Of a DNA stretch of 34,014 nucleotides, positions 21,885 through 31,792 are shown piece after piece. Where the stretch lies: positions 1-34,014 of IMG/VR virus record IMGVR_UViG_3300022934_000082. One strand, written 5' to 3'. This stretch comes from a virus. Within the stretch, counting starts at the first letter, position 1. Each line of letters starts with the position of its first letter. The translations under genes were made by a program, and so were the position numbers. Below the pieces are notes generated by a model. That model was not told the origin of the DNA. It did no database searches and worked only from the letters and a program-made list of their open reading frames with translations.

Positions 21885-24800
21885 CTATAACTGGTTATAA
21901 ATCGGCGCAAGGCGATTGCCGAAAGTACGGTCTACGCGCCATCCATTCTTAAACGCCTCTTCAATTGTTTCGGCGGTTGGCCCCAACAAGCTGAAGATCG
22001 CAGAGCCGCCCCACTCCGAGTTCTGATGCGCCATTCGCGCCATGCTAAGTGGCCCTAAGAACCCAGACTTTTCGATAATCTCAAACCAGTAATCATCCCA
22101 GTCCATTTTATCGGAGCGGAAATATTTCTGATCTGCTTCAACGCCCGGCAATAACCACGCTAATCCGTTCTTGGCATACTCACGCAGCTCCATGCCCATC
22201 ATCGCAAGTGGCATGGTCGCAACTGCGGTCAGCATCAAGATGGCTGAGACAGCGGTAAGCTGCGCTGCACCAGTCGTGTCGTCTACGCGCGCTTTGCCCT
22301 CGCGCAGTACCCCACCGATGATGGTCTTATAGTAGCTATAGAAATAACCCTTTAGCTGCCAAACCAAAGCCCATCGGGGATCAGAAGCCCAGACAGGTCG
22401 TTCTGCAGCGTTGGGACGCATAATCGATGATTCAACAAAACGCGCCAGCGCGTCTCGCACTTTAGTACCCTCGGGCGTGTCGAAGTTTCTGTTTTCATTC
22501 CACGCCAAAACTTCTTCGGCAGTAACGCCCAGTTCTTGCAAGTACCGCGTAGAGTTAGGATTATCGAATTCGTTACGGGCGTGCTTAAGCAGGAACTGCA
22601 CACCCATGTTAGCCGCAAACTCCCGGCTAAATTTAGTAAAGAAATCCAACCCAATGAGCCGGAAATAGCCGTCTGACAATTGACGGACAAGCGGGTCCAT
22701 ATAGTCCTGCTCCGCTTGGGTCACCCACGCGTTGGCAACCGTTTCGCTGGTAACAACCCCTATATCTCTGGCAAGTTGTTGTGCTTCTTCGCGATTCTTA
22801 ACTGTAGCGATGATCTGCTTAAAACCCATCCACAGACCACTAAAATCTTTGTAGTTGATTATTGGACCCGCCAGATCAGGCAGCGAAGCAATAGTGGCGA
22901 ATGGCAAGATCAATATAAACTGCAAAAACTGACCCCAGCTGTTTAACTTTCGCATCCACGGAGCGATAGGCTCTTTTTGATAGCCAAGGTACGTAGCTAT
23001 TATGTCTTCAGCTGTATTGCGGTCTTCGTCTGACAACTCGTCCAGTCTTTCCCGCAACGCCTCTGGCCCCCCTGTCGCTTTGTTGAACTCGATACGTTTA
23101 ATAACGTGACGCATGTAGTCGATAAACGCCGCATCGGGGGAGTTTACGAAATCACCTAATAGCTCCCTGTCAATATTAGCGGTCAGCTTAATCGCCTGCT
23201 CTACCGCCGCCGCCGGGTTCGTAGGATCAATAGCAGGCTCTTCTTCAATTGACTGACCAAGCCTCACAAGGCGGTCGATTGCTTGGTCAATACTCTTTGC
23301 AGCTGCCGATCTTTTCTCTGGCGTGTCTAGTGTGGGGTCGTTATCAAGCAACAGCTTTTTAAATTCAGCGCGGCGCTCGGTAATCTCGAAAAGATTCAAT
23401 GAAATTGGAAAATAATCAGGCCGCTTACCAATACCCGTATTGCTTGGCTCAATGTACTCGTCGTAGAACGCTTCTAGGTAATCGCGGATCTGCTTCGCTA
23501 CGCCGGTCAATTGGGCAGTCGGGGTGGAGCTAAACGCTTCTTGGAAACCCGCTTGCACTTCAGGCGAACTCATATCGCCAATCTCACGCTCAAACCGATT
23601 TTTCCAACGGCCAATAGTCGTGTTAGTAGCGCGAAGGAAACCAAGCTTGCCGCGTGCTGCCAAATCCTGCGACCGGACGTAGAACATATCCGCAATTTCA
23701 TCCCCCGCTACCCGACGGAGAATGTTATCTGCAGGAAGCAGCAAGCTGCGAATTGCGTTAAACAAGCTGTTCCTTGTCACTTTTTTGTAAGCGCGAGCTG
23801 TGGCGTTAGCTTCTGGGTTTTCTTGTATCTCTTCTACAATGTCAGGGATTAAAGTTTGCTGCGTCGTCTGCGTGTTGGCCTCTGCGCTGTGACGTGCCGC
23901 CGCGTCTAACGTACCTTCTATGTACTGCTCGAACGTCTCGTTGACCATGTCGTAGTTGGCAAAGCGACGCTTAAAATTGACGCGCGTGATGCTGTTAAAC
24001 AGATCCTTAAGGCGTCTCGCTAACTTCTTAAAGTGGCGCTCGGGTAGGTTACGAGCCTGCCGGTTGATATACTGCTTGCTAGCCCAACGAGCAACTTGAT
24101 CGGCATACCACTCCTCAAAGCCATTCTCAAATCGCTCGTAAGAGTCGTATTTTTTGTTGGCTCTGTAAGCAGCTTCCAGACGAGAGCGCAAAGCCGGGTT
24201 TGCCATAGCTTTGGTTTGCTCTTGACGGAACAGTGCGTGTCCAAGTTCGTGAGCAAGAACCAATGCGTCCTGCATGGAGTTGCCGGTCTCTTTGACAACG
24301 ATGGTGTTTGTCTGGCGGTCGTAGTACCCGAAAGCTGTCGACCGCTCAGTCAGTAAGCGACGCATGTTGAGAATTGCAGCAGCAACTGGAGGCGCGTACC
24401 GACTCCGTACTTCGGCATCTGACATACTCTGCAGCATAGAAAAACTAACGATCAAAGGTCGCTCATCAAGGTCAAGACGAGACTGCAGCTCGTCGTGCAC
24501 GCCCTTAACAATCGGGTCACTCTGCCAAGTTGCTGTTGGCCGTACTGGACGAGTTGGTTCGACCCGTGCGTCGGTAGTGGGTGCACCACCTGCGCGCCGA
24601 TCTGGGTTACCCCCAAACACCTCGTCACGAGTAGGCTCCTGAAGGGAGACCTCTTCAGTCTCCATCTCTGTACTAGCAGCTCGCTGCACTACATCACTGG
24701 GATCTTCTTCGGCGGTATTACGGCCATCCAGCTCGGGGTCAAAATCTCGACGTGCATTTACCGGACCAACATCGCTGGTGTTCTCTCGCACTTCTGCAGC

Positions 24801-27215
24801 ATTTACCTCCGAAGTAGAAACGCCGCGTCCCATCATAAAGCTAATACGACGCCCGCCTTTTGCCGCTTCAACGTCTAGCCCTTTAAACTTTCCGTTAGGC
24901 TCGTAATTAGCGTTGTCCAACAAGCTGACACCGTTTTTGTCAGTCAGGTCGTAGTTGTTATCAGCAAGCGTGGCAAACATTTCAGCCATACCGGCGCGCT
25001 GCGCGTTCAAATTACCCGCTTTATCATCTATAAACTGAGTTCCCTCATTGCCTTCAACGAGTATTCGACCAGCATTAACGAGAGCAACAAGGCTAACTTC
25101 TGCGCGAGAGCCATCCGGCTTAATAAGAATGGCATTGCGATCTTCTTTTTTACGCCCCTGCGCGTAGGTTATTTGTTTTTGAAGGAAGGGAATTAAGGGT
25201 AAGCGCTCATCACGACCGTTAAGCTGAAAGCGATAGCGTGTTTCAGCCACATCCTGCCGAACAACTTGAAACTTACCGCGCCGCTTAACAATATATACCG
25301 CAGCTTCCGGGTAGGCTTTTTGCTCTTCAATAGCTCTTTTCATCACAGAGCCGGTATATTCATTTAGCTGGGCGTCTTCACCGAATTGCTCGGTATACTC
25401 ATCACGCAACTCAATCTCATTCGGGAACGGTTCTTTTGAAGTATCTCGGGGAGCGTATTCAGCAATGACCTCGCCTTCTGCTTCGGAGATAGTCCTATTC
25501 TCTTCTATCTCACGTTGCTCAAACCGCTGCCTTTGCTCCTCACCCATGTTTTCAAAGACAGATTGATCTGTCATACCAAGCTCTTCTAGAGTTTCATCAT
25601 CAAACTCCATAGCGCGTGGTGCTTCGTCTTCAAGCTTTCGCTTTCGGTTTTCAAGAGCTTGATCTGCTGACAACACACGAACGCCAGCAGCGCCGAGTGG
25701 CGACAATCCTGCTGCGTTTTCTTGTGCTGTTCCCAGATTAGCAGCCGTCGTTAACTCAGCGGAAACAACGTTCCCATTTGTGTCGAGAGCTTCGACAACT
25801 AAATCCGCACCGTCGACTTTACTGGAGCTATACCCAAGAGCTTCTGCAAGTGACTCGTCGTTAGCGCCCGACTTGACAATCTCATCAGCGAGCGCCACAT
25901 CCTTTGTGACGATAGTGCCGCGCCCTGGCACATATCGCGCAAAAAAGACCTTATTATCGATAATGTAACGGCCATCTTCTGGAAACTGATCTCTGCCCTG
26001 TTCCCCGGCAAGCCATACCGCTTTTTTAGTGCTATTTGGGTCGTGGATGGCGTCCAACTGAGCATTAATGTCAGCTCTCGGCTCAGGGGTGGTTACTCCC
26101 GTGTCGGTTTCACCAAACTGTTCCGCATTGATACCGTCATCAACGCGCTGTTCTTGCGCCTGAGCCAGCTTTTCCCGAGCTTTACCAAAGACACGCTTTG
26201 TTTCGCCTGCAGCAACGCCCAGTGTCCCAGCAGCTGCCCCTGCAGCTTTACCACCTATGGTCCCAGCAAACAAAGCCTCCGCAAGGCGCAACTTTGCTTC
26301 TTCTTCAGTGAACTGATCGTCGAGGTCAAATCTATTAGCTACGCTAATTCCTTCTTGCAAGACTTCAGTCGTTCCTTCCGTTAAACCACCTCTGAACGTT
26401 GCACGACCTATGTCATTCGCTAACTTTTGAAATGGACCGCCGCTAGCCCCAGTAGCACGTCGCTGCGCGACATTGCCTACAATTTTTAACAGAGCGACTT
26501 CGCCACCGACACCAATAGCGGCTTGTGGGACACCTACTAATCCAGCACGCACTGCTTGCTCAGAAGTAAGATCTTGTCCTGACTCCAAAGCTTCAGACAG
26601 GTTACTGCCAGATAGTGGTACATACTCAGACCCAAATGCGCCTGCCAACGCACCGCGCCTAAAATACTTATAGTATTCCTCCGCTAAATACCGCTCTTCT
26701 GGGTCAGCAACGCCCTTTGCAGTGCGCTCTAAAGAATCTTTTATGACTCGTTTTGTAATAAGTTGTCCAGTGGTTGATAAGACACCTCTACCCACAACCG
26801 CTGTAATTCCGCCGACGCCCGCCCCCGCAATACTCGACACGATAGATGGAGTAAGCTGACCACTGGCGCTAGCAGCTTGTGTCAGAAACCCACTAAATGT
26901 CGGCGCATCTAAGAATTCTTTAAACGACTCTACACCTTGCATTGTTGGTGCAGACAACTCTTCGCTATACCTAGCGCGTTCTATCGCTTTTGCGGCAGCG
27001 TTTTCATCACCAGTGAGGGTATTTCCTAACGCCTTGAAGTATTCAATATCTGTACGAAGCCCTTGCGCTCCAGCTTGCAGGCCGCGAGAGAATGTTTCAC
27101 TTATATTAGTAGGGGCTAACGGACCGTCTTGCTCTGGAGCGATACGCGGGCGCGCCTCTCGAATAGCACCTTCTTCGGTCTCTTCTAAAAACCGCTGAAA
27201 CGCTTCTGTAGCCAC
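21885..27215 (-). CDS. Giant internal virion (ejection) protein with zinc-metallopeptidase motif
   Basis: A 1776-residue protein in the place of T7 gp16. Residues about 100-340 contain Gly/Ala-rich, potentially membrane-active stretches. A zinc-peptidase motif HELGH lies at 989-993 ('DALVLAHELGHALF'), and E1034/E1035 in 'GFEEWYADQVARWA' fits the third ligand of gluzincins. The C-terminal third has hydrophobic segments near 1420-1445 ('QFILILPFATIASL') and 1650-1675 ('AVSAILMLTAVATMPLAMMGM') and resembles the LPD38-type domain of large polyvalent phage proteins. No lysozyme-type transglycosylase motif was seen. Probably packaged in the capsid core and injected into the host envelope, where the peptidase could cut peptidoglycan, host proteins or itself; the target is unknown. 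Confidence 0.78.
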   Translation of the reverse strand: MATEAFQRFLEETEEGAIREARPRIAPEQDGPLAPTNISETFSRGLQAGAQGLRTDIEYFKALGNTLTGDENAAAKAIERARYSEELSAPTMQGVESFKEFLDAPTFSGFLTQAASASGQLTPSIVSSIAGAGVGGITAVVGRGVLSTTGQLITKRVIKDSLERTAKGVADPEERYLAEEYYKYFRRGALAGAFGSEYVPLSGSNLSEALESGQDLTSEQAVRAGLVGVPQAAIGVGGEVALLKIVGNVAQRRATGASGGPFQKLANDIGRATFRGGLTEGTTEVLQEGISVANRFDLDDQFTEEEAKLRLAEALFAGTIGGKAAGAAAGTLGVAAGETKRVFGKAREKLAQAQEQRVDDGINAEQFGETDTGVTTPEPRADINAQLDAIHDPNSTKKAVWLAGEQGRDQFPEDGRYIIDNKVFFARYVPGRGTIVTKDVALADEIVKSGANDESLAEALGYSSSKVDGADLVVEALDTNGNVVSAELTTAANLGTAQENAAGLSPLGAAGVRVLSADQALENRKRKLEDEAPRAMEFDDETLEELGMTDQSVFENMGEEQRQRFEQREIEENRTISEAEGEVIAEYAPRDTSKEPFPNEIELRDEYTEQFGEDAQLNEYTGSVMKRAIEEQKAYPEAAVYIVKRRGKFQVVRQDVAETRYRFQLNGRDERLPLIPFLQKQITYAQGRKKEDRNAILIKPDGSRAEVSLVALVNAGRILVEGNEGTQFIDDKAGNLNAQRAGMAEMFATLADNNYDLTDKNGVSLLDNANYEPNGKFKGLDVEAAKGGRRISFMMGRGVSTSEVNAAEVRENTSDVGPVNARRDFDPELDGRNTAEEDPSDVVQRAASTEMETEEVSLQEPTRDEVFGGNPDRRAGGAPTTDARVEPTRPVRPTATWQSDPIVKGVHDELQSRLDLDERPLIVSFSMLQSMSDAEVRSRYAPPVAAAILNMRRLLTERSTAFGYYDRQTNTIVVKETGNSMQDALVLAHELGHALFRQEQTKAMANPALRSRLEAAYRANKKYDSYERFENGFEEWYADQVARWASKQYINRQARNLPERHFKKLARRLKDLFNSITRVNFKRRFANYDMVNETFEQYIEGTLDAAARHSAEANTQTTQQTLIPDIVEEIQENPEANATARAYKKVTRNSLFNAIRSLLLPADNILRRVAGDEIADMFYVRSQDLAARGKLGFLRATNTTIGRWKNRFEREIGDMSSPEVQAGFQEAFSSTPTAQLTGVAKQIRDYLEAFYDEYIEPSNTGIGKRPDYFPISLNLFEITERRAEFKKLLLDNDPTLDTPEKRSAAAKSIDQAIDRLVRLGQSIEEEPAIDPTNPAAAVEQAIKLTANIDRELLGDFVNSPDAAFIDYMRHVIKRIEFNKATGGPEALRERLDELSDEDRNTAEDIIATYLGYQKEPIAPWMRKLNSWGQFLQFILILPFATIASLPDLAGPIINYKDFSGLWMGFKQIIATVKNREEAQQLARDIGVVTSETVANAWVTQAEQDYMDPLVRQLSDGYFRLIGLDFFTKFSREFAANMGVQFLLKHARNEFDNPNSTRYLQELGVTAEEVLAWNENRNFDTPEGTKVRDALARFVESSIMRPNAAERPVWASDPRWALVWQLKGYFYSYYKTIIGGVLREGKARVDDTTGAAQLTAVSAILMLTAVATMPLAMMGMELREYAKNGLAWLLPGVEADQKYFRSDKMDWDDYWFEIIEKSGFLGPLSMARMAHQNSEWGGSAIFSLLGPTAETIEEAFKNGWRVDRTFGNRLAPIYNQL

Positions 27216-27226
27216 ATAAGCCCCTA

Positions 27227-29452
27227 TTAACCGCCAGACCGAGCGGCTGTAAGTGCGGTATTAGCCTTTCCTGCTGCAACTAATAAGTCTACTGCCGCAC
27301 TCGGAAATTGATTCTTTAATGCCCCTACCGACACTGGTTTGCCTTGCTCTCTGCCATCAGGACCAACGTAGCTAAGTCTGTTGCCTGCCGGACTAATCCT
27401 TACATTCGCTAAATCAAAATCTGCGGGTTCTCCAGAAGGACTAAACGTGAACAGGCCGACAAAGTCCTCTACTAAAGTATTCCCAAGCCCTTCAGCCGCG
27501 ACTTGTGAAAACGCCCTACTGACAGCTGCATTAATTCCTTGGTAAGCAATTCTTAATGCATTTTGATCCCCAGATGGGTTACCCCTAGTGGGCATATATC
27601 TCTCAATCTCTGCAATAGCGCCGGGAAAATATTTTTCCATTGCTCGTCTAGCACCTATAGGCTCTTCACCTGATAGGGCTTCATACATGTTGTTGGAAAG
27701 ATCCTGACTAAATTTTACTGCCTGATCAGTCTTATCGCTCTGACGGTCTTCTGAACGTGAGCTGTTAATAGCATTAATGCGTGAAGTCGCAGCGTTTGTC
27801 CGATTAATGTCTGCGGTCTCTTGCTCGTATCTATCCATCCCCGCAAAACCAGTTTCAGACAGATTGTCTAACTCTTTCCTAGCATTTTCACGACTAGTCG
27901 CGTCTTCCGCGAACACACTAGTAATCGCCCTACACGCTAATTCTTCTCTGGTTGGCAACTTCTTAACAGCAGGGAGAGAATTTATCTCTAACTCTTGGGC
28001 ACGCTGTCGCAATGCAGCAGTCATCTCTGGCGTAAACTTCAGCAAGCCTCTGTCAACAAGATCATCAACTTCTTGAGGAGACAGGCCTTCGATTCTAGAC
28101 AAAACATTTGCTTCTAATTGCTTCCAACCATCTGTTTTTGTCGCAGGAGTCTCGACACCGAGTTTGACAAACTTGTCGTACTCACCCTCCAAGAAAGCAA
28201 TTCTTTCTTCCCAGTAAGGCTTTCTGCTGGGTCTTGCTGACTCCAAAGACGTTTTCGCTTTTTCTAAGTCTTCACTGACAGTATCAAACAGCTTTTTGTT
28301 TGCTTTATTTACAAAATCGTCCCGACGTTGACTTACATCTGCGTAATCTTGTTCAAATTTGTCCCTAGCTGACGAACTTAAATCACCTTCAAGAATTTTG
28401 TCGAGTCTTTCCAACTCACTGTCAAAAATACTTACTTGTCTTTCAACTCCGCCCGTTGCGGGGTAATAATCGTTACCTTCACGACCATCAGAATAAAGAA
28501 CGCTGCCCAGTCCTTTATATTTTGGCCCCCCTAAAAATAACTGAGGCACTCCAGAGACATCAGTTTCTTCAGGCGTAAACTCTGGAATCTCTAAACCAAA
28601 ATCTTCTGCAAGTTGCGTATACAACTCCCTTCGCTCTTCGGGAGTTTTTGCTGAAGTAACCATTCCTTCGAACGCTCTTCCAGCTTCTATGCCTCCAGTC
28701 GCATAGATCTGTCGCGCAATCGTTTGACGAGCAACCGCCTGCGCTTCTTCCTCAGCCTGTCGCGCCTCTGCTCTATCCAATGCTTCGCCAGCAGCTCCTT
28801 TTGCAGCGACAAGATTCAAGGCTTTGTCGCCTAACGCGTCCCCGACTAGATCAATGATGTCGTTCTCTATGCCGCCGAAAAATGTGTCTACATCGATAGG
28901 CACTACTCGATCATTCGCATTACTTGTGGCGTTTCTCGTAACCACACCCCCAGCGCTACTACCAGCAATGACAGAGCCGGGGTTAGTCGTAAAGTCAAAT
29001 GTGTCAGGCACAAAGCCTTCGGCATATCGCTCTGGATGCCTACTTTGGATCTGGCTTAAAAAATTGCTGGCTCTCTTATCTCCCGCTCTCAAGGCTTCAT
29101 CAAACTTCGGTGTACGACGATTTGTGACGGGGTCGATAAAACCTTCTTGGATTCCAAATGCAAGTATGCTGGCTGCGTCTTGCTGCAAAATACCTCGTTC
29201 AAAATTGTATTGATCACGGGCATTTATCTGCTTATCTATAGTCAGCCGCCCGCTCTGAGTATTAGCAACTTGCTGATCAATACCTAAAGCGGTATCGCGC
29301 TGCCCAAGCTCTTTGTCTATTTGACCTAGACGGCGGGCGTCGTATTGTTTTTTGTACTCAAACTCACGTTCTGCATCCGCTCGTGCGTTCCGGTTCCTCT
29401 GCATTGCTAGGAACATGTTGAACGCGCTGTCTACACCTTGGCCGATTGACAT
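27227..29452 (-). CDS. Internal core protein (T7 gp15-like position)
   Basis: A 741-residue, largely helical, highly charged protein without transmembrane segments. Coiled-coil-rich stretches occur near 15-80 ('AMQRNRNARADAEREFEYKKQYDARRLGQIDKELGQRD') and 345-430. It begins 'MSIGQGVDSAFNMFLAMQ', like many podovirus core proteins. Length and position, between a small gp14-like protein and the giant ejection protein, match T7 gp15, which helps build the internal core and the trans-periplasmic ejection channel. Sequence similarity to T7 itself is not obvious, so the assignment rests on synteny and architecture. Confidence 0.7.
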   Translation of the reverse strand: MSIGQGVDSAFNMFLAMQRNRNARADAEREFEYKKQYDARRLGQIDKELGQRDTALGIDQQVANTQSGRLTIDKQINARDQYNFERGILQQDAASILAFGIQEGFIDPVTNRRTPKFDEALRAGDKRASNFLSQIQSRHPERYAEGFVPDTFDFTTNPGSVIAGSSAGGVVTRNATSNANDRVVPIDVDTFFGGIENDIIDLVGDALGDKALNLVAAKGAAGEALDRAEARQAEEEAQAVARQTIARQIYATGGIEAGRAFEGMVTSAKTPEERRELYTQLAEDFGLEIPEFTPEETDVSGVPQLFLGGPKYKGLGSVLYSDGREGNDYYPATGGVERQVSIFDSELERLDKILEGDLSSSARDKFEQDYADVSQRRDDFVNKANKKLFDTVSEDLEKAKTSLESARPSRKPYWEERIAFLEGEYDKFVKLGVETPATKTDGWKQLEANVLSRIEGLSPQEVDDLVDRGLLKFTPEMTAALRQRAQELEINSLPAVKKLPTREELACRAITSVFAEDATSRENARKELDNLSETGFAGMDRYEQETADINRTNAATSRINAINSSRSEDRQSDKTDQAVKFSQDLSNNMYEALSGEEPIGARRAMEKYFPGAIAEIERYMPTRGNPSGDQNALRIAYQGINAAVSRAFSQVAAEGLGNTLVEDFVGLFTFSPSGEPADFDLANVRISPAGNRLSYVGPDGREQGKPVSVGALKNQFPSAAVDLLVAAGKANTALTAARSGG

Positions 29453-29462
29453 TACTTACCCC

Positions 29463-30056
29463 TTAAAACGCGAGCGCAAAGATCGCCATAGCACCTAATG
29501 ATCCAATGGTGCTGTAGGTTTGCGCTCTAGAGTTTGCCTTCGCCTGCTGATAAGCATTGTCCAGCTGTACCTTGTTAGCGGCAGACGCTGCGAGCTGTTG
29601 CTGACTTGAGCGGTTGACGCCTTGCCCTATGTTGATCAGATCAGAAAGCAAGCGTGTGTTTGACTCACGCTGTGCGATCTTTGCGTCACTGACTGCCTGT
29701 ATGCCGCCCAAGGTATTACCGAGCTGTAAGCGACGGTCTTGTTGTTGCTGCTGCATAGGCGTCAACGCAGCGCCGTAGCGGCTGCGATTACGCTCTGCAA
29801 TTCCCGCAGTAAGTGCTGATGCTTTCTCGCGATCCTCTCTCGCTTGATCAATTAAGCTTGTGTCAGTCGTCGCTTTATCAATCAAACCCATCTCGAAGTC
29901 GCGATAGTTAGTCACATAGTCGAGATACTCTTGGCGAGTAAGATCGGCATACGCCTTATCGGGATCGCTAACGGTCGGCAACGCTGCCGAGTTCCCGCGA
30001 TAATTCCGCCTGATTTGCTCTATTTCCTCTGGGGTCAAGCTGCCTAAGCCGTTCAT
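29463..30056 (-). CDS. Small internal virion protein (gp14-like)
   Basis: A 197-residue protein. It has a helical, Gln- and Arg-rich middle ('MQQQQQDRRLQLGNTLGGIQAVSDAKIAQRES'), then 'SSQQQLAASAANKVQLDNAYQQAKANSRAQ', and a single hydrophobic C-terminal helix ('YSTIGSLGAMAIFALAF') long enough to insert in a membrane. The Gln/Ala-rich helical composition and gene position match podovirus internal virion protein B (T7 gp14), the protein that inserts in the outer membrane during ejection. Its ATG directly abuts the stop of the preceding gene. Confidence 0.66.
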   Translation of the reverse strand: MNGLGSLTPEEIEQIRRNYRGNSAALPTVSDPDKAYADLTRQEYLDYVTNYRDFEMGLIDKATTDTSLIDQAREDREKASALTAGIAERNRSRYGAALTPMQQQQQDRRLQLGNTLGGIQAVSDAKIAQRESNTRLLSDLINIGQGVNRSSQQQLAASAANKVQLDNAYQQAKANSRAQTYSTIGSLGAMAIFALAF

Positions 30057-30701
30057 CTAACCACCCGTCCCGTATTTAAATCTGTTTTTAAACCCTTGAA
30101 TCGGCTTGCCTTGCTTATCAACTGGCGTGAAGAAACCCCCGCTGACCTTTTTAGGCGGTCCCATACCATCTCCAGCCATTTGAAGTCCTTTTGTTTGCAT
30201 ATTGTCGTAACCCTGCAGACCAACTGCTGTAATAAGCTGCGCCCCTGCTCCGTATAACGCATCCTTTTCAGTCTGCTTCGCCTGTGCTCTAGCAAGTGCT
30301 TCAGATGTACCCAACCGCGCTGCCTGTGCCATCCCAGTTTGTGCGTCTGCAGCCTGTCCTCGCGCCGTACCGAGCACGTTAGTCTGCATCGTGTTCTGTA
30401 TCTCTTTGCCTGCAGCGCTGGCCTGTTGTAGTTGCCCCTGCAACGCGGTGTTCATATCACTGGGTAGGTCACTCATTTGAGTACTACGATAGCCAGTCGG
30501 CGACAAGGCTTGCATGGTGTCAGCGTTGGCACGACCTCGCAGCGTCGCTGAAAAATCTTCGGTCATGGACTTATCGCGCATCTGCTGCAAAAGTGGGTCG
30601 TAGTTCTGCTTGAAGAACCGGTATTCCGCCATAGCAACCGATGCGTTTGCCTTGTCAGCCGCACTAGGTTGGTAATCAGCTGCTTTTGGTTTACTAGCCA
30701 T
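30057..30701 (-). CDS. Small internal virion / core-associated protein
   Basis: A 214-residue Ala/Gln-rich helical protein. The N-terminus 'MASKPKAADYQPSAADKANASVAMAEYRFFKQNYDPLLQQMRDKS' recurs in the core-protein region of short-tailed phages. The middle ('LQGQLQQASAAGKEIQNTMQTNVLGTARGQAADAQTGMAQAARLG') is a low-complexity helix, and the C-terminus ('VSGGFFTPVDKQGKPIQGFKNRFKYGTGG') is polar. No transmembrane segment is evident. It overlaps the Gp13-like gene by 8 bases. A virion core role is inferred from position; the family has no firm function. Confidence 0.64.
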   Translation of the reverse strand: MASKPKAADYQPSAADKANASVAMAEYRFFKQNYDPLLQQMRDKSMTEDFSATLRGRANADTMQALSPTGYRSTQMSDLPSDMNTALQGQLQQASAAGKEIQNTMQTNVLGTARGQAADAQTGMAQAARLGTSEALARAQAKQTEKDALYGAGAQLITAVGLQGYDNMQTKGLQMAGDGMGPPKKVSGGFFTPVDKQGKPIQGFKNRFKYGTGG

Positions 30702-31122
30702 TTCTCAGATCTCTTCTGTAGACAACTGTCTCTTTTTCCCACCCAAGGTGATCTTCTATGTACCGGCCAAGCTCCTCGTAACGGGTTCTCACTTCGATAA
30801 AACTGAATCCCGCTTCCTCCGCGACCTGCTCAAAAAAATCCGAACACTGGGCCGCAATGTTCATGCCTTTCTTCTTCGCCCACGCAAACCAGATTAATAA
30901 GGTCCGCTTACCGCTATACGGGTCGGTCAAGCCCGTCGTTACAACAAACCCATCATCCGTAACCCAAAGATGTGCAGATTCTGTTTTACACGCTGTATAG
31001 ACATCTTCAGGGAGGACATCCAAAAACGGATCTTCCTCAATAATTTCTTCCAATCCCGCCTTAACCCAACTCCAGTTTTCACGAATGTCTGCCAGTCTGG
31101 GTTCATGCAATTTCTCGTCCAT
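30694..31122 (-). CDS. Gp13-like / GNAT-fold virion-assembly protein
   Basis: A 142-residue protein. ATG 31122 is chosen because AGGAAG lies at the right spacing; an in-frame start at 31317 would run far back through the preceding gene. The middle 'AHLWVTDDGFVVTTGLTD....TLLIWFAWAKKKGMNIAAQCSDFFEQVAEEAGFSFIEVRTRYEELGRYIEDHLGWEKETVVYRRDL' shows the GNAT-like order of strands and helices seen in the phage Gp13 family, which sits just before core proteins in T7-like phages. The usual acetyl-CoA loop (RxxGxG/A) is not clear, so it may be non-catalytic. The call is structural intuition, moderately sure. Confidence 0.6.
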   Translation of the reverse strand: MDEKLHEPRLADIRENWSWVKAGLEEIIEEDPFLDVLPEDVYTACKTESAHLWVTDDGFVVTTGLTDPYSGKRTLLIWFAWAKKKGMNIAAQCSDFFEQVAEEAGFSFIEVRTRYEELGRYIEDHLGWEKETVVYRRDLRNG

Positions 31123-31792
31123 ACTTCTTCCTAGAAAGACCATAAGACCGGTGAACTCCTCCATACCGGACCTTCCTCGCAATCGGCATGTCGCCGTGTC
31201 GCGCTTTTGTTTCGGCATCTCGAATGCCTTGCTGAAACAACCCGCCGTACACTTGGGCACCTGCGTAATCCGTCCACTCTTTACTTGGCAAACGAAGTAA
31301 ACGGAACAGTGCTCCATTGATTATCGTGTCGCGATAATCGTCCATGATCTCGTTTTCGCATGCTGTCGACGTATGCGTCGGCTTCAGCTGCACACGGAGC
31401 ACGGTGCTAGACACGATGGTTTCGTTCGGAACGGGCACCAGCCAGAACAGCGCCTGCGAAGGCTTTACAAAGTACTCAGGCTCGCCGCGCTTATCCGCAT
31501 CACGCCAGCTAGGTTTGCGCTGTTCCAGCAAATTGGTTGAGATCGGCTCAAGATCTTTGCCCTTGTGAACCACCCAGAGAATCTTATGCACCACCGTGTT
31601 GGCCGGTGGCTCAAGATCGTACTCGTATAGCCCCGCGACAGTCGTGACTGGGTCCAACTCAGCCTGATAGACCCCAGATTTTTCACACAGTTCTATAACA
31701 GCAGATCGAATATTGTTTTCGATCAGCGTGTCAGGGCACCCTGGCACCATGGGTATAAGCTCTGGAAGCAGCGACTCGTATAAGATCGCCAT
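31103..31792 (-). CDS. Putative head-tail connector protein
   Basis: A 229-residue protein. 'LLPELIPMVPGCPDTLIENNIRSAVIELCEKSGVYQAELDPVTTVAGLYEYDLEPPANTVVHKILWV' is a recurring start of proteins encoded between capsid and core genes in N4-gp56-type podoviruses. It is followed by beta-rich sequence and a helical C-terminus ('DYRDTIINGALFRLLRLPSKEW'). The fold layout (helical N-terminus, beta barrel, helical end) is similar to the DUF6682 protein before it, so the two may be related connector or gatekeeper proteins. It starts immediately after that gene's stop and overlaps the next gene by 20 bases. Confidence 0.65.
   Translation of the reverse strand: MAILYESLLPELIPMVPGCPDTLIENNIRSAVIELCEKSGVYQAELDPVTTVAGLYEYDLEPPANTVVHKILWVVHKGKDLEPISTNLLEQRKPSWRDADKRGEPEYFVKPSQALFWLVPVPNETIVSSTVLRVQLKPTHTSTACENEIMDDYRDTIINGALFRLLRLPSKEWTDYAGAQVYGGLFQQGIRDAETKARHGDMPIARKVRYGGVHRSYGLSRKKYGREIA

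Noticed and set aside
31123-31317. N-terminal extension of the Gp13-like protein to 31317
   Set aside because: It would be read inside the preceding connector gene in another frame; residues are unlike the family and a good AGGAAG site supports 31122.
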